Positions 1 through 9,326 of a stretch of 64,000 bases of DNA are shown piece by piece (within the stretch, counting starts at the first letter, position 1; the number at the start of each line of letters is the position of its first letter). Below the pieces are notes generated by a model. It was not told the DNA's origin. It ran no database searches and saw only the letters and a list, made by a program, of their open reading frames with translations. The position numbers and the translations under genes are program-made. Origin of the DNA: Mycobacterium lepraemurium (GTDB lineage Bacteria > Actinomycetota > Actinomycetes > Mycobacteriales > Mycobacteriaceae); the NCBI GenBank assembly GCA_002291465.1, contig CP021238.1:620001-684000 (forward strand), in the 5' to 3' direction.

Positions 1-202
1 GTGTCGAGCCCGGACTCAACACGGGCATGGTGATCGCGCGCAGCACGAACGCGTTGCGCTCGATGATCGCGGCGTACCCCAGGCCGGCGACCGTCGAACC
101 GAGCGCCGCCGCGCCGGTACGCAACAGGATGGGCAGGGCTCGGCGCCGGCCGCGAGGCGGCCCGGAGCGGCGCCGGGCAATCGAGACGTGAGCATCAGCC
201 AT
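1..202 (-). CDS. Metallophosphoesterase, N-terminal part (Rv3683 ortholog), runs off the window
   Basis: Only the first 67 codons are present; the rest lies beyond position 1. The start is the ATG whose complement is at 200-202. The translation has a basic N-terminus (MADAHVSIARRRSG) and then a hydrophobic stretch (TGAAALGSTVAGLGYAAIIE), followed by an ITMPVLSPGS segment. This matches what I recall of the beginning of M. tuberculosis Rv3683, a membrane-anchored calcineurin-like phosphoesterase, which also follows ponA2 there. The catalytic metal motifs would come later and cannot be seen. It lies 71 bp downstream of ponA2 on the same strand, so the two are probably co-transcribed. The assignment rests on N-terminal similarity and synteny only. 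Confidence 0.7.
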   Translation of the reverse strand, partial: MADAHVSIARRRSGPPRGRRRALPILLRTGAAALGSTVAGLGYAAIIERNAFVLRAITMPVLSPGST

Positions 203-273
203 GAATCGCAGCCTACTGCCGGTCGCCTACTGCCGGTCGCCGACTGGCCGCGTAACCTGCGCGTCACGGCCCG

Positions 274-2703
274 TTACGGCGGCGGCTGCCCGGGCGCCGG
301 CGGCGGTGGCGCCAGCAGCGGAATGGTGATCGGCGGCAGCCCCGGAATCTCGACCACCTGCGAACCGACCGGCGGGGGCGCGCCCTCCGGCGGTGGCGGC
401 GGGGCCGGCGGGATGCCGTTGCTGACCTGGATGGTGATGATCGACCCGGGAATCGTCGCGCCGCTCGGTGTCGTGCCGACCACCTCGCCCTGCTTGGCGC
501 TGTTGTTGACGAAGTTGTTCTGGTCGGCGACCTGGAAACCCGCCTCCTTGATGCGCTGACGCGCCGCGTCGATGTCCAGGCCTGCCACGCTGGGCACCCG
601 CGACCCCGGCGCGCCGTCCACGTAGCGGGGGTCGGTGGGCGGCAACTGCACTGGACCGAAATTGGTGGCGATCGGCTTCATCGCGGTGAACCAGGTGCGG
701 GCCGGCTCGTTACCGCCGTACAGGTCGCCCTCGCCGCAGTGGCGCAGCGGGGCCGAACACAGATCCGTCGGATTCGGCGAGTCGTCGTAGATGTAGTTGG
801 CCGCCGCGTAGTGGTTGGTGAAGCCGACGAAGCCCGACGACCGGTGGGCTTCGGTGGTGCCCGTCTTGCCGGACATGGGCAGGTCCCAACCTGCCGCGCC
901 GGCCGAACCGGCCGCCGTGCCGCCGCCCACCGCGTCCTTGCTCATCGCGTTGGCCATGGTGTTGGCCAGGCCCTCGGGCACCACCTGATCGCAGGTCTCG
1001 GTGGTCACCGCCACCTCGTTGCCCTTGCGGTCGATCAGCTTGTCGATCGGATTGGGCGGGCACCAGGTGCCGTCGGAGGCCAGGGTGGCCGCGACGTTGG
1101 ACAGCTCCAGCGCGTTCACCTCGATCGGGCCCAGCGTGAACGAGCCGATGCTCTGGCGTTTGACGAAGTCGGCCAGGCTCTCGTTGCTGTCGGGGTTGTA
1201 GTCGTGGGCGGTGCCGGGGTCGGCGTAGGAGCGCAATCCCAGCTTGATCGCCATGTCCACCGTGCGCGTCACCCCGACCTGCTGGATCAGTTTGGCGAAC
1301 GCGGTGTTGGGCGAGGTGGCCAGCGCCTCGGTGACGTTCATCGAGCCCTTGTAGTTGCCGGCGTTGACCACGCACCAGGTGTCCTTCGGGCAGCCCTTGG
1401 CCCCGCCGCTACCCATGCCCTTGGCCTGGAACCGGCCCGGCACCTCCAGCGTGGCGTTGATGCCCATGCCCATGTCCAGCGCCGCGGCCGTGGTGAAGAT
1501 CTTGAACACCGATCCCGCGCCGTCGCCGACCAGCGAGAACGGCTGCGGGCGCATGGTCTGCCCGGCGTCGACGTCCAGGCCATAGGTGCGGTTGCTGGCC
1601 ATCGCCATCACCTTGTGCGACGTCTTGCCGGGCTGGATCACGCTCATCACGCTCGAGATGCCGGGCAGCATCGGGCTGGCGAACTTGTTGATGGCCGCCT
1701 TGACCGGGATCTGCACGTCGGGGTCCAGCGTCGTCTTGATCAAATAGCCGCCCCGGGCCACCTGTTCCTTGCTGATCCCGGCCCGGGACAGGTACTCCTG
1801 CACGTAGTCGCAGAAGTACGCCCGGTCACCGGCCGCGATGCAGCCGCGGGGCAGCTCGTTGGGCTGCGGCAGGATGCCCAGCGGCGCGGCCTTGGCGGCG
1901 CGCAGCGCGTCGGCCTCCTGCGGGATGTTCTCGATCATGGTGTCCAGCACCAGGTTTCGGCGGGCCAGCGCGCCTTCGGGGTTGGTGTAGGGGTTGAGCG
2001 CGCTGGTCGACTGCACCATGCCCGCCAACAGCGCCGCCTGCTGCCAGTTCAGGTCGGAGGCGTTGATGCCGAAGTAGGTCTGGGCGGCGTCCTGCACCCC
2101 GAACGAGTTGTTGCCGAACGACACCAGGTTCAGGTACCGGGTCAGGATCTCGGGCTTGGTGAAGGTCTTGTCCAGCGTCAGCGCCATCCGGATCTCGCGC
2201 AGCTTGCGGGCCGGGGTGGTCTCCACCGCCGCCCGCTTCTCGGCGTCGGTCTTCGCGGTTACCAGCAGCTGGTAGTTCTTGATGTACTGCTGCTCGATGG
2301 TGGAGCCGCCGCGGGGGTCGACGTCGCCGCGGGCGTAGCCGGCCAACCCGGTCAGGGTGCCTTTCCAGTCCACCCCGTTGTGGTCGGCGAACCGCTTGTC
2401 CTCGATGGACACGATCGCCAGCTTCATCGTGTTGGCGATCTTGTCGCTGGGCACCTCGAAGCGGCGCTGCGAATACAGCCAGGCGATGGTGTTGCCCTTG
2501 GCGTCGACCATCGTCGACACCGCCGGCACCTCGCCCTCGAGCAGCTGCGCCGAGCCGTTGGCGACCACTTCCGAGGCGCGGTTGGACACCAGTCCTATTC
2601 CGCCGGCGACGGGGAACAGTAGCGCGGTGGCCACCACGCTGGCCAACAAACAGAACCCCGCGAGCTTCAAAACCGTGAGCGCGGCCGGGGGGCGGTCTGA
2701 CAT
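274..2703 (-). CDS. ponA2: Class A penicillin-binding protein PonA2 (transglycosylase/transpeptidase with PASTA domain)
   Basis: Bifunctional peptidoglycan synthase of 809 aa anchored in the cytoplasmic membrane by one N-terminal helix (about residues 10-35). The GT51 transglycosylase domain carries the SIEDKRFADH motif with catalytic Glu101 and the GGSTIEQQ motif. The transpeptidase domain shows SVFK with Ser398 and Lys401, and SGKTGT with Lys613. A C-terminal PASTA-like segment (about 690-760) is followed by a proline-rich tail. Length and order match M. tuberculosis PonA2, which is linked to survival under non-replicating and stress conditions. It is transcribed away from whiB4, across a 378-bp gap. 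All motifs are intact. Confidence 0.97.
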   Translation of the reverse strand: MSDRPPAALTVLKLAGFCLLASVVATALLFPVAGGIGLVSNRASEVVANGSAQLLEGEVPAVSTMVDAKGNTIAWLYSQRRFEVPSDKIANTMKLAIVSIEDKRFADHNGVDWKGTLTGLAGYARGDVDPRGGSTIEQQYIKNYQLLVTAKTDAEKRAAVETTPARKLREIRMALTLDKTFTKPEILTRYLNLVSFGNNSFGVQDAAQTYFGINASDLNWQQAALLAGMVQSTSALNPYTNPEGALARRNLVLDTMIENIPQEADALRAAKAAPLGILPQPNELPRGCIAAGDRAYFCDYVQEYLSRAGISKEQVARGGYLIKTTLDPDVQIPVKAAINKFASPMLPGISSVMSVIQPGKTSHKVMAMASNRTYGLDVDAGQTMRPQPFSLVGDGAGSVFKIFTTAAALDMGMGINATLEVPGRFQAKGMGSGGAKGCPKDTWCVVNAGNYKGSMNVTEALATSPNTAFAKLIQQVGVTRTVDMAIKLGLRSYADPGTAHDYNPDSNESLADFVKRQSIGSFTLGPIEVNALELSNVAATLASDGTWCPPNPIDKLIDRKGNEVAVTTETCDQVVPEGLANTMANAMSKDAVGGGTAAGSAGAAGWDLPMSGKTGTTEAHRSSGFVGFTNHYAAANYIYDDSPNPTDLCSAPLRHCGEGDLYGGNEPARTWFTAMKPIATNFGPVQLPPTDPRYVDGAPGSRVPSVAGLDIDAARQRIKEAGFQVADQNNFVNNSAKQGEVVGTTPSGATIPGSIITIQVSNGIPPAPPPPPEGAPPPVGSQVVEIPGLPPITIPLLAPPPPAPGQPPP

Positions 2704-3081
2704 GGCTACTACAGTAGCGGCCCGTAGTCACGCCGCCACGCTGCAAGTTCACCGATTAATCGGGCCGATCGGGGGGGCCGGTGGCGCGGGCACTGAGCAG
2801 CACGAAAATTTGCAGCTGCGTCAGCGATCCGGATCGAACATGGTGTGCAAGATCACTTCTTCGCCTATCCTTCGGAGCAAGACGGGACGCCCGTCCCAAA
2901 AAAGCGTTATCGGGCTGTTGCGCAATTGGCGGCTGACCGCCTAGCTTAGACACACCTAACTTAGACAAACGGTGGGATTCAGGTAACACCGGAGCACGCA
3001 GTGTGGCGTAGATCGCAAGGGTTGGATCTGCACCCCAGGAGGGCGGTCGCGACGGGCGACCTGTAGGGAAGGGAACAGTTC
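2704..3081. promoter_or_regulatory. Divergent intergenic region between ponA2 and whiB4
   Basis: No credible ORF. It must hold the promoters of both flanking genes. A GACGGG-ACG-CCCGTC inverted repeat lies at 2881-2895 with six A's just after it; on the minus strand the U-run would precede the stem, so it is not a normal terminator. An AT-richer stretch (about 2940-2970, CTAGCTTAGACACACCTAACTTAGAC) contains a near repeat of CTTAGACA and is the most promoter-like part on the whiB4 side. A purine-rich GGGAAGGGAACAG sits just before the whiB4 GTG. Confidence 0.4.
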
Positions 3082-3432
3082 GTGTCACCAACATGGCCGG
3101 CGGCGCGTAGGACAAACATTGCAGCCGCTCAAGGGGTACTTCGCAGTGTCGATGCCGAGGAGCGCATCGCCTGGGTCTCGAAGGCGCTGTGCCGGACCAC
3201 CGATCCGGATGAACTGTTTGTGCGCGGTGCCGCCCAGCGCAAGGCCGCAGTGATCTGCCGGCACTGCCCCGTCATGCAGGAATGCGGGGCGGACGCGCTG
3301 GACAACCGGGTCGAGTTCGGGGTCTGGGGCGGCATGACCGAGCGGCAGCGCCGCGCACTGCTCAAGCAGCACCCCGAGGTGGTGTCCTGGGCGGACTTCT
3401 TCGACAAGAGGAGAAACCGCAGCGTCGGGTGA
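3082..3432 (+). CDS. whiB4: WhiB4 iron-sulfur redox regulator
   Basis: 116-aa WhiB-family protein. Four cluster-ligating cysteines are visible at Cys37, Cys59, Cys62 and Cys68 (C-X21-CXXC-X5-C), followed by the family turn GVWGGMTERQRR. In M. tuberculosis WhiB4 holds a 4Fe-4S cluster that is lost on oxidation; the apo form binds GC-rich DNA and represses antioxidant genes. The GTG start at 3082 has a purine-rich ribosome-binding site directly upstream (GGGAAGGGAACAG). The gene is divergent from ponA2 and convergent with the ArsA-like ATPase pair. Sequence is almost colinear with the M. tuberculosis protein as I recall it. Confidence 0.97.
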   Translation: MSPTWPAARRTNIAAAQGVLRSVDAEERIAWVSKALCRTTDPDELFVRGAAQRKAAVICRHCPVMQECGADALDNRVEFGVWGGMTERQRRALLKQHPEVVSWADFFDKRRNRSVG

Positions 3433-3456
3433 CCGGCGCCGCCGACCGCCCGCTGT

Positions 3457-3485
3457 TCGTGATTATGGTTGCTCGTGATTATGGT
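3457..3485. repeat. Two tandem copies of a 13-mer, 16-bp period
   Basis: TCGTGATTATGGT occurs at 3457-3469 and again at 3473-3485, between the end of whiB4 and the end of the convergent ATPase gene. The copies are AT-richer than their surroundings. Probably a small tandem duplication; no function is evident. Confidence 0.8.
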
Positions 3486-3510
3486 ACTGTTATGCCCGAT
3501 CCCGGGCCGT

Positions 3511-4653
3511 TCAGCGGGTGGTTGCCCGGTTCGACGTGATCTGGTCGGCCAGCGTGCGCAGCGCGTCCAAGTCCGAAACATCAAACGGCAGTGAGGGAAC
3601 GCCGATCACCGGCACGTGCGGGTTGGCGCCGGTGAAGCGGGACAGCAATCGGATTTCCCGCTTGGCGGTCTGCGCCCGATCGGCGTGAATCCTCAGCACG
3701 GCCGCGGCCAGCGAGGTGGTTTCGGGGTCGCCGTCGTGCTCGAGCATCTCGGTGCCGTCGATCGCCCGCCCCACGGGCAGCGAGCACAGCGGCGGATGGG
3801 TGCGGTTGAGCACCAGCCCGGCCAGCGGCATCCCTTCCTGGGACAGCCGGTCGACGAAGAAGGACGCCTCGCGCAGCGCGTCGGGCTCGGCCGCCGACAC
3901 CACCACGAACTGGGTGCCCCGCCGTTTCAGCAGCGCGTAGGTGCGGTCGGCCTTTTCCCGGAAGCCACCGAAGGCGGCGTCCAGCGACTGCACGAACGCC
4001 GCGGCGGCGGCGAGCATCTGTGAGCCGAGGATCGTCGACATCGCCTTCATCGCCAAACCCATTGCGCCGGTGACCAATCGGCCGATTCCGCGGCCCGGCG
4101 CCAGCAGCAGCCGCCATAGCCGGCTGTCCATGAAGCTGCCCAGCCGTTTCGGGGCGTCCAGGAAGTCCAGCGCGTTGCGCGACGGCGGCGTGTCCACCAC
4201 CACCAGATCCCAGCGATCCTCGGCCAGCAGCTGCCCCAGCTTCTCCATCGCCATGTACTCCTGCGTGCCGGCGAGTGAGCTGGCGACGGTCTGATAGAAC
4301 TGGTTGTCCAGAATCGCTTGTGCGCGACCGGGTCCGGAGTACTGGACCACCATTTCGTCGAAGGTGCGCCGCATGTCGAGCATCATCGCGTGCAGCTCGC
4401 CGGGAACCTTGGCGGCCAGCGGCACTCGTTGCGGCGTGTTGCCGAGGTCGTTCACGCCCAACGCCTGGGCCAGCCGCTTGGCCGGGTCGATCGTCAAAAC
4501 GCAGACATTGCGCCCGTATTCGGCGGCGCGCAGCGCGATGGCGGCAGCCGTGGTGGTTTTACCCACCCCGCCCGCGCCGCAGCACACCACCACCCGGTTG
4601 GTGGTGTCGGCCAGGATGGCCTCCATATCAAGCTGTTTGGGTGTGTTACTCAT
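3511..4653 (-). CDS. ArsA/Get3-like ATPase, second subunit (Rv3680, BagB)
   Basis: 380-aa P-loop ATPase of the ArsA/Get3 (TRC40) family. The deviant Walker A is [11 protein letters not shown] at residues 25-35 with Lys32; the switch I/II regions include LTIDPAKR and [10 protein letters not shown]. Its start overlaps the stop of the upstream partner by 4 bp (ATGA), so the two are translationally coupled. In M. tuberculosis Rv3679-Rv3680 form a heteromeric complex linked to resistance to nitric oxide and glycerol-derived toxicity. This subunit has Ala27 where Get3-type proteins carry a signature lysine (GKGG), which the partner retains. The reading frame stays open far upstream of the ATG, but that extension is antisense to other genes and is not coding. 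Confidence 0.93.
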   Translation of the reverse strand: MSNTPKQLDMEAILADTTNRVVVCCGAGGVGKTTTAAAIALRAAEYGRNVCVLTIDPAKRLAQALGVNDLGNTPQRVPLAAKVPGELHAMMLDMRRTFDEMVVQYSGPGRAQAILDNQFYQTVASSLAGTQEYMAMEKLGQLLAEDRWDLVVVDTPPSRNALDFLDAPKRLGSFMDSRLWRLLLAPGRGIGRLVTGAMGLAMKAMSTILGSQMLAAAAAFVQSLDAAFGGFREKADRTYALLKRRGTQFVVVSAAEPDALREASFFVDRLSQEGMPLAGLVLNRTHPPLCSLPVGRAIDGTEMLEHDGDPETTSLAAAVLRIHADRAQTAKREIRLLSRFTGANPHVPVIGVPSLPFDVSDLDALRTLADQITSNRATTR

Positions 4654-5672
4654 CGAACTCCTTGCTGGGCAAGCGATTCCGATATCTCGTAGAGGCTGCC
4701 CAGGTCGACGCCGTCGGAGATCGCCGGGAGTTCCAGTCGGGCCACGTGCAACGCGTCGAGCTGCCGGGCGATCTCGGCGCGGGTGGCGATCACCGTCGCG
4801 TGCTCGATGGTCTCCGTCAGCAGGCCGGCGAAGTCTTTGTCGTCCAACGTGATTCCGGCTTTTTCCAACCCGGCCCGCACCGCGTCGGCGTCGATGTCGC
4901 CCTCGGCGGCCTTCGCCAGATCGGCGTGCTGCAGGTAGGCGGGAATGTTGCGGTTGACGATCACGCTGCCGATGGGCAGCTGCATCTCGGCGAGTTCTTC
5001 GATGGCTTCCAGCGTCTCCTGGACGGGCAGCGCCTCCAGCAGGGTGACCAGGTGGATGGCGGTCTGCTCGGAGTGCAACAGCCGGACCACGCCGTCGGCC
5101 TGCGAGTGCACCGGACCACCCTTGGCCAGATCGGACACCGCCTTGGTGACGTCGAGGAAGCGGGCGATCCGCCCGGTCGGCGGGGCGTCGACGACGATCG
5201 CGTCGTACACCGGCAGCCGGTTCTTGTCGACGCGGATCACCGTCTCTTTGATCTTGCCGGTGAGCAGCACGTCGCGCAGGCCGGGCGCGATCGTGGTGGC
5301 GAACTCGATGGCGCCGATGCGGCGCATGGCCCGGCCCGCGATGCCTAGGTTGTAGAACATGTCGAGGTATTCCAGGAACGCGGCCTCGATGTCGATGGCC
5401 AGCGCGTTGACCTGGCCGCCGCGCTCGGCGGTCGCGATCTTCACCTCTTGATAGGGCAGCGGCGGAACATCGAAGAGCTGCGCAATGCCTTGGCGTCCTT
5501 CGACTTCCACAAGCAGCACCTTGCGGCCCCCGGCTGCCAGCGTCAGCGCCAGCGCGGCCGCGATGGTCGATTTGCCGGTACCGCCCTTGCCCGTCACGAA
5601 ATGCAAGCGGGCCTTGGTCAAGCGCGCCGGCCAGCCGACGGCAGCTCCGCTGCTCGATGTGGTTGCCACCAT
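4650..5672 (-). CDS. ArsA/Get3-like ATPase, first subunit (Rv3679, BagA)
   Basis: 340-aa ArsA/Get3-family ATPase, first gene of a two-gene operon. The Walker A is [10 protein letters not shown] with signature Lys29 and P-loop Lys34; a VVDAPPTGR switch II-like motif follows. It is presumably cytosolic and pairs with the downstream subunit. In eukaryotes the family handles tail-anchored membrane proteins; the mycobacterial substrate is not settled. The ATG at 5672 is divergent from the small DUF4177 gene 67 bp away, so both promoters lie in that short gap. No lesions. Confidence 0.93.
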   Translation of the reverse strand: MVATTSSSGAAVGWPARLTKARLHFVTGKGGTGKSTIAAALALTLAAGGRKVLLVEVEGRQGIAQLFDVPPLPYQEVKIATAERGGQVNALAIDIEAAFLEYLDMFYNLGIAGRAMRRIGAIEFATTIAPGLRDVLLTGKIKETVIRVDKNRLPVYDAIVVDAPPTGRIARFLDVTKAVSDLAKGGPVHSQADGVVRLLHSEQTAIHLVTLLEALPVQETLEAIEELAEMQLPIGSVIVNRNIPAYLQHADLAKAAEGDIDADAVRAGLEKAGITLDDKDFAGLLTETIEHATVIATRAEIARQLDALHVARLELPAISDGVDLGSLYEISESLAQQGVR

Positions 5673-5739
5673 CGTATGCTAGCCCGACCGGGCATTGGCC
5701 TGGCCGGAGCAGTTCACGGGCGACCGATAAGCTCGCGGG

Positions 5740-5901
5740 ATGAGCCAACCGACCGCATGGGAATACGCCACCGTCCCACTGCTGACGCACGCAACCAAGC
5801 AGATCCTCGACCAGTGGGGTGCCGACGGCTGGGAGCTGGTGTCCGTGCTGCCCGGCCCCACCGGCGAGCAGCACGTCGCCTACCTCAAGCGCCCCAAGTA
5901 G
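5740..5901 (+). CDS. Small DUF4177-type protein (Rv3678A ortholog)
   Basis: 53-aa ORF beginning [17 protein letters not shown] and ending [10 protein letters not shown]. The WEYATVPL and GWELVSV segments are typical of DUF4177 proteins, small beta-rich proteins of unknown function. A purine-rich stretch precedes the ATG. The TAG stop at 5899-5901 abuts the ATG of the RidA-like gene at 5902, which implies co-translation. M. tuberculosis has the same small gene in the same place. Confidence 0.85.
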   Translation: MSQPTAWEYATVPLLTHATKQILDQWGADGWELVSVLPGPTGEQHVAYLKRPK

Positions 5902-6378
5902 ATGAGTGCTGCACCGTCCTGGAAGGCCCGGCTGGCCGAGCTCGGTCTGACGCTGCCTAAAGTGGTTGCGCCGCTGGCCTCCTACGTCCCCGCGGTGCGC
6001 ACCGGCAACCTGGTCTACACCGCCGGCCAGCTGCCGATGCAGGACGGCAAGCTGGCCGGCGCCGGCAAGGTGGGCGCCCACATCAGCCCGGACGAGGGCC
6101 GCGCGCTGGCGCGTATCTGCGCGCTCAGCGCGCTGGCCGCGGTCGACGCGCTGGTGGGCATCGACGCGGTGACCCGGGTGGTCAAAGTCGTCGGGTTCGT
6201 CGCCTCCGCACCCGGGTTCAACGGCCAGCCCAGCGTCGTCAACGGCGCCTCGGACCTGCTCGCCGAGGTGTTCGGCGAACACGGCGCCCATGCGCGCTCC
6301 GCGGTCGGTGTCGGTGAGCTGCCGCTGGATGCGCCGGTGGAAGTGGAGCTGATCGTGGAGGTCGGCGCCCGGCCGTGA
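5902..6378 (+). CDS. RidA/YjgF-like protein (Rv3678c ortholog)
   Basis: 158-aa protein of the RidA/YER057c/UK114 superfamily. Visible family segments are [14 protein letters not shown], an [13 protein letters not shown] helix and a C-terminal [13 protein letters not shown] strand. Canonical RidA deaminates reactive enamine/imine intermediates in the cytosol; this longer subclass (YjgH/TdcF-like) is less well characterised, so enzymatic activity is inferred. It begins one base after the DUF4177 stop and its own stop overlaps the next GTG start by 4 bp, giving a tight three-gene operon. Confidence 0.85.
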   Translation: MSAAPSWKARLAELGLTLPKVVAPLASYVPAVRTGNLVYTAGQLPMQDGKLAGAGKVGAHISPDEGRALARICALSALAAVDALVGIDAVTRVVKVVGFVASAPGFNGQPSVVNGASDLLAEVFGEHGAHARSAVGVGELPLDAPVEVELIVEVGARP

Positions 6379-7178
6379 CCGAGGTTGCCGAGTCGCCGAC
6401 CCATCCCGCATACGGCAGGTTGCGGGTGGTCACCGACACGGCCTCGGTGCTGTTGGCCGACAATCCCGGTTTGCTGACACTGGAGGGCACCAACACCTGG
6501 GTGCTGCGCGGGCCGGGCAGCGACGAGCTGGTGATCGTGGATCCCGGGCCGGACAACGACGAGCACATCGCGCGGATCGCCGCGCTGGGCCGCATCGCGC
6601 TGGTGCTGATCAGCCACCGGCACGGCGACCACACCGACGGCATCGACAAGCTGGTCGAGCGCACCGGCGCCACCGTGCGCTCGGCGGGCAGCGGCTTTCT
6701 GCGCGGCCTAGGCGGTGTGCTCACCGACGGCGAGGTGATCGACGCGGTCGGGCTGAGGATCAAGGTGATGGCCACGCCCGGGCACACCGCCGATTCGCTA
6801 TGTTTCCTGCTCGACGACGCCGTGCTGACCGCCGACACCGTGCTGGGCCGCGGCACCACCGTCCTCGGCAAGGAGGACGGCAGCCTGACGGACTACCTGG
6901 AATCGCTGCGGCGGCTGCGCGGCCTGGGCCGGCGGACGGTGCTGCCCGGCCACGGCCCGGACCTGACCGACCTGGAAAGCGTCGCGCAGGGCTACCTGGA
7001 ACACCGGCGGGAGCGGCTGGACCAGGTGCAATCGGCGGTGCGGGAGCTGGGCGAGGACGTCAGCGCCCGCCGGATCGTCGAACATGTCTACGTCGATGTC
7101 GATGAGAAGCTGCGGGACGCTGCCGAGTGGTCGGTGCAGGTGCAGTTGAATCACCTGCGCTCGGAGCCATCGGCGTAA
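6375..7178 (+). CDS. Metallo-beta-lactamase-fold hydrolase (Rv3677c ortholog)
   Basis: 267-aa MBL-fold protein. The metal-binding signature is [11 protein letters not shown] (HxHxDH), followed by ATPGHTADS and [10 protein letters not shown] carrying the other ligand histidines, and a C-terminal LACTB2-like helical region. Members of this branch include RNases and thioester hydrolases; the substrate is unknown. The GTG start overlaps the RidA-like stop (GTGA), so the gene is co-translated. It ends about 100 bp before the convergent crp gene. Intact. Confidence 0.9.
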   Translation: MTEVAESPTHPAYGRLRVVTDTASVLLADNPGLLTLEGTNTWVLRGPGSDELVIVDPGPDNDEHIARIAALGRIALVLISHRHGDHTDGIDKLVERTGATVRSAGSGFLRGLGGVLTDGEVIDAVGLRIKVMATPGHTADSLCFLLDDAVLTADTVLGRGTTVLGKEDGSLTDYLESLRRLRGLGRRTVLPGHGPDLTDLESVAQGYLEHRRERLDQVQSAVRELGEDVSARRIVEHVYVDVDEKLRDAAEWSVQVQLNHLRSEPSA

Positions 7179-7209
7179 CCGCCTTGGCGTGAGTCACTCG
7201 GATTTCGAA

Positions 7210-7226
7210 GTCACCTGATGGGTGAC
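7210..7226. terminator. Inverted repeat between convergent genes, possible bidirectional terminator
   Basis: GTCACC-TGATG-GGTGAC forms a perfect 6-bp stem with a 5-nt loop in the 98-bp gap between the MBL gene and crp. There is no U-tract on either side, so termination is only suggested by position. Confidence 0.35.
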
Positions 7227-7276
7227 GCGGCGGTGCAGCTGAGGCTGATGTGGCGAAGGCCGAACGGTCCGGGCGC

Positions 7277-7951
7277 TTACCTCGCTCGCCGCGCCAGCCG
7301 CTCGGAGTCCGAGATCAGCACGCTCTTGCCCTCCAGCCGGATCCAGCCGCGGTGGGCGAAATCGGCCAGCGCCTTGTTCACCGTCTCCCGCGACGCCCCG
7401 ACCAGCTGCGCGATCTCTTCTTGGGTCAGGTCGTGGGTGACCCGCATGGCGCCGCCCTCCTGGGTGCCGAAGCGCTGCGCGAGCTGCAGCAGCTGCTTGG
7501 CCACCCGGCTGGGCACGTCGGTGAAGATGAGGTCGGCCAGGTTGTTGTTGGTGCGGCGCAACCGGCGGGCCAGCACCCGCAACAGCTGTTCGGCGATCTC
7601 GGGGCGGTCGGCGATCCACGCGCGCAGCGCGTCGCGGTCCATCGACACCGCGCGCACCTCGGTGATGGTGGTGGCGCTGGACGTCCGCGGGCCCGGGTCG
7701 AAGATCGACAGCTCACCGAACATGTCCGAGGGGCCCATGATCGTCAGCAGGTTTTCCCGCCCGTCGGGCGCGCGGCGACCGATCTTCACCTTGCCCGAGA
7801 CGATGATGTAGAGTCGATCCCCCGGTTCCCCTTCGGCGAAGACGGTGTGTCCGCGGGGGAAGTCGACGGGTTGGAGCTGCTTGGTCAGTGCGGTGACTGC
7901 GCTGGGCTCAACCCCTTGGAAGATTCCTGCCCTTGCCAGGATCTCGTCCAC
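7277..7951 (-). CDS. crp: cAMP receptor protein family regulator Crp (Rv3676 ortholog)
   Basis: 224-aa transcription factor with an N-terminal cyclic-nucleotide-binding beta-roll ([30 protein letters not shown]) and a C-terminal winged helix ([21 protein letters not shown]). It matches M. tuberculosis Crp, a cAMP-responsive global regulator, nearly residue for residue as I recall it. The start ATG at 7951 has a 104-bp upstream gap containing an AT-rich stretch (AAGAAATTAATGTGATACG, about 7972-7990) with a TGTGA half-site, so autoregulation is possible but not shown. Confidence 0.97.
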   Translation of the reverse strand: MDEILARAGIFQGVEPSAVTALTKQLQPVDFPRGHTVFAEGEPGDRLYIIVSGKVKIGRRAPDGRENLLTIMGPSDMFGELSIFDPGPRTSSATTITEVRAVSMDRDALRAWIADRPEIAEQLLRVLARRLRRTNNNLADLIFTDVPSRVAKQLLQLAQRFGTQEGGAMRVTHDLTQEEIAQLVGASRETVNKALADFAHRGWIRLEGKSVLISDSERLARRAR

Positions 7952-8055
7952 GTTGCCTCTTCGACTTTCGCAAGAAATTAATGTGATACGGGCAGGCTAA
8001 CCCCTTGCTCGCGTGACGAGTCTAGAGGAACGCCATTGTGTCTAACGTGCCAACG

Positions 8056-8448
8056 CTACACACGATTGGCGTGTCGAGGTGCCCTAAACAGATTGACGTG
8101 CGAATGGCCGCCGATCCTGGTCGGCAGCGTCATCTCGTCGGGGTCGACGAAGCCGGCGGCGAAGGACGGCGCGGCGTGCCGCGGACCGCCGATGCGCCCG
8201 CCCGGCGCCGGACCGGCGGATTGCTGGGCCTCGCGCCGGTGCAGGTATTCCAGGGCCTCGGGCATGCCCTCGGCGGCCAGCGTGTGCATGTCCACGCCGC
8301 CGGTGCGCTCGAGGAACTCGTCGACATCGGCCACCGCGGCCGGATCCCGGACGAGCTCCTTTTCCAGCCGCCCCAGTCCCAGCGCCGCCAGCATCAGCAG
8401 CACCGGTACACCGGCCCCCAGCAACCACGACACACGAAGAGTAAACAT
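8056..8448 (-). CDS. Small membrane protein upstream of crp (Rv3675 ortholog)
   Basis: 130-aa protein with one N-terminal transmembrane helix (VSWLLGAGVPVLLMLAALGL) and a hydrophilic tail rich in Arg, His and Pro. I chose the ATG at 8448 (MFTLRVSW...), which matches the M. tuberculosis N-terminus; the frame stays open to 8511 but that extension would overlap nth. Function unknown. It lies upstream of crp on the same strand and is divergent from nth across 56 bp. Confidence 0.8.
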   Translation of the reverse strand: MFTLRVSWLLGAGVPVLLMLAALGLGRLEKELVRDPAAVADVDEFLERTGGVDMHTLAAEGMPEALEYLHRREAQQSAGPAPGGRIGGPRHAAPSFAAGFVDPDEMTLPTRIGGHSHVNLFRAPRHANRV

Positions 8449-8504
8449 GGCCTTGAATGAACACGAGGTCTCGGCCGGATCACGAAATAAGTACTCTGTC
8501 GTAG

Positions 8505-9302
8505 GTGACAACGGCTAAGTCGTCGGGGCGTGCGAAGGCGACCCCGGCCCCGCCCGGCGACGCCGCCGCCCGGCGCTGGTCGACCGAATCCAGAGTTGCC
8601 TTGGTGCGACGGTCGCGGCGGATGAATCGCATTCTGGCACAAGCTTTTCCGGACGCACACTGCGAGCTGGACTTCACCACGCCGCTGGAGCTGACGGTCG
8701 CCACCATCTTGTCGGCGCAGAGCACCGACAAACGGGTGAATCTGACGACGCCGGCCTTGTTCAAGCGCTACACCTGCGCGCTGGATTACGCCCAGGCTGA
8801 CCGCGACGAGCTGGAGAACCTGATCCGCCCGACCGGCTTCTTCCGCAACAAGGCCACCGCGCTGATCCGTCTCGGCCAGGCCCTGGTGGAACGGTTCGCC
8901 GGCGAGGTGCCCGCCACCATGGCCGAGCTGGTCACCCTGCCCGGTGTGGGGCGCAAGACCGCGAACGTCATCTTGGGCAACGCCTTCGGTGTCCCCGGTA
9001 TCACCGTCGACACCCATTTCGCCCGGCTGGTGCACCGCTGGCGCTGGACCGCCGAGAAGGATCCGGTCAAAATCGAGCACGCCGTAGGCGAGCTGATCGA
9101 ACGCAGCGAGTGGACCATGCTCAGCCACCGGGTCATCTTCCACGGCCGCCGGGTGTGTCACTCGCGCAAACCGGCCTGCGGGGTGTGCCTGCTCGCCAGG
9201 GACTGCCCCTCGTTCGGGCTGGGCCCCACCGAACCGCCGCTGGCCGCGCAGCTGGTGCGCGGGCCGGAAACCGAGCATCTGCTCGCCCTGGCCGGGCTGT
9301 AA
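8505..9302 (+). CDS. nth: Endonuclease III (DNA glycosylase/AP lyase)
   Basis: 265-aa base-excision repair enzyme that removes oxidised pyrimidines and nicks at abasic sites. The helix-hairpin-helix [13 protein letters not shown] carries catalytic Lys151, and the catalytic Asp169 is in VDTHFARL. The 4Fe-4S cluster loop is intact: Cys218, Cys225, Cys228, Cys234 (C-X6-C-X2-C-X5-C). It starts at a GTG and is about 20 residues longer at the N-terminus than the M. tuberculosis version, so a downstream start is possible. Confidence 0.95.
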   Translation: MTTAKSSGRAKATPAPPGDAAARRWSTESRVALVRRSRRMNRILAQAFPDAHCELDFTTPLELTVATILSAQSTDKRVNLTTPALFKRYTCALDYAQADRDELENLIRPTGFFRNKATALIRLGQALVERFAGEVPATMAELVTLPGVGRKTANVILGNAFGVPGITVDTHFARLVHRWRWTAEKDPVKIEHAVGELIERSEWTMLSHRVIFHGRRVCHSRKPACGVCLLARDCPSFGLGPTEPPLAAQLVRGPETEHLLALAGL

Positions 9303-9326
9303 CCGCGCCGACAGCACGGGGACCGC

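Noticed and set aside
739..2622. 627-codon open frame opposite ponA2
   Set aside because: Composition (Arg, His, Gly, Val) is that of an antisense shadow; ponA2 has complete domains and motifs.
2881..2902. GACGGG-ACG-CCCGTC stem with adjacent A-run as a terminator
   Set aside because: The run is A on the plus strand, and on the minus strand the U's precede the stem, so it does not fit Rho-independent termination in either direction.
3511..6411. A 966-codon open frame on the minus strand spanning the whole ATPase operon and the RidA-like gene
   Set aside because: Only the last 380 codons (from 4653) resemble a protein; the rest is antisense to well-supported genes and is Arg/Gly/Pro-rich, as expected for shadow frames in high-GC DNA.
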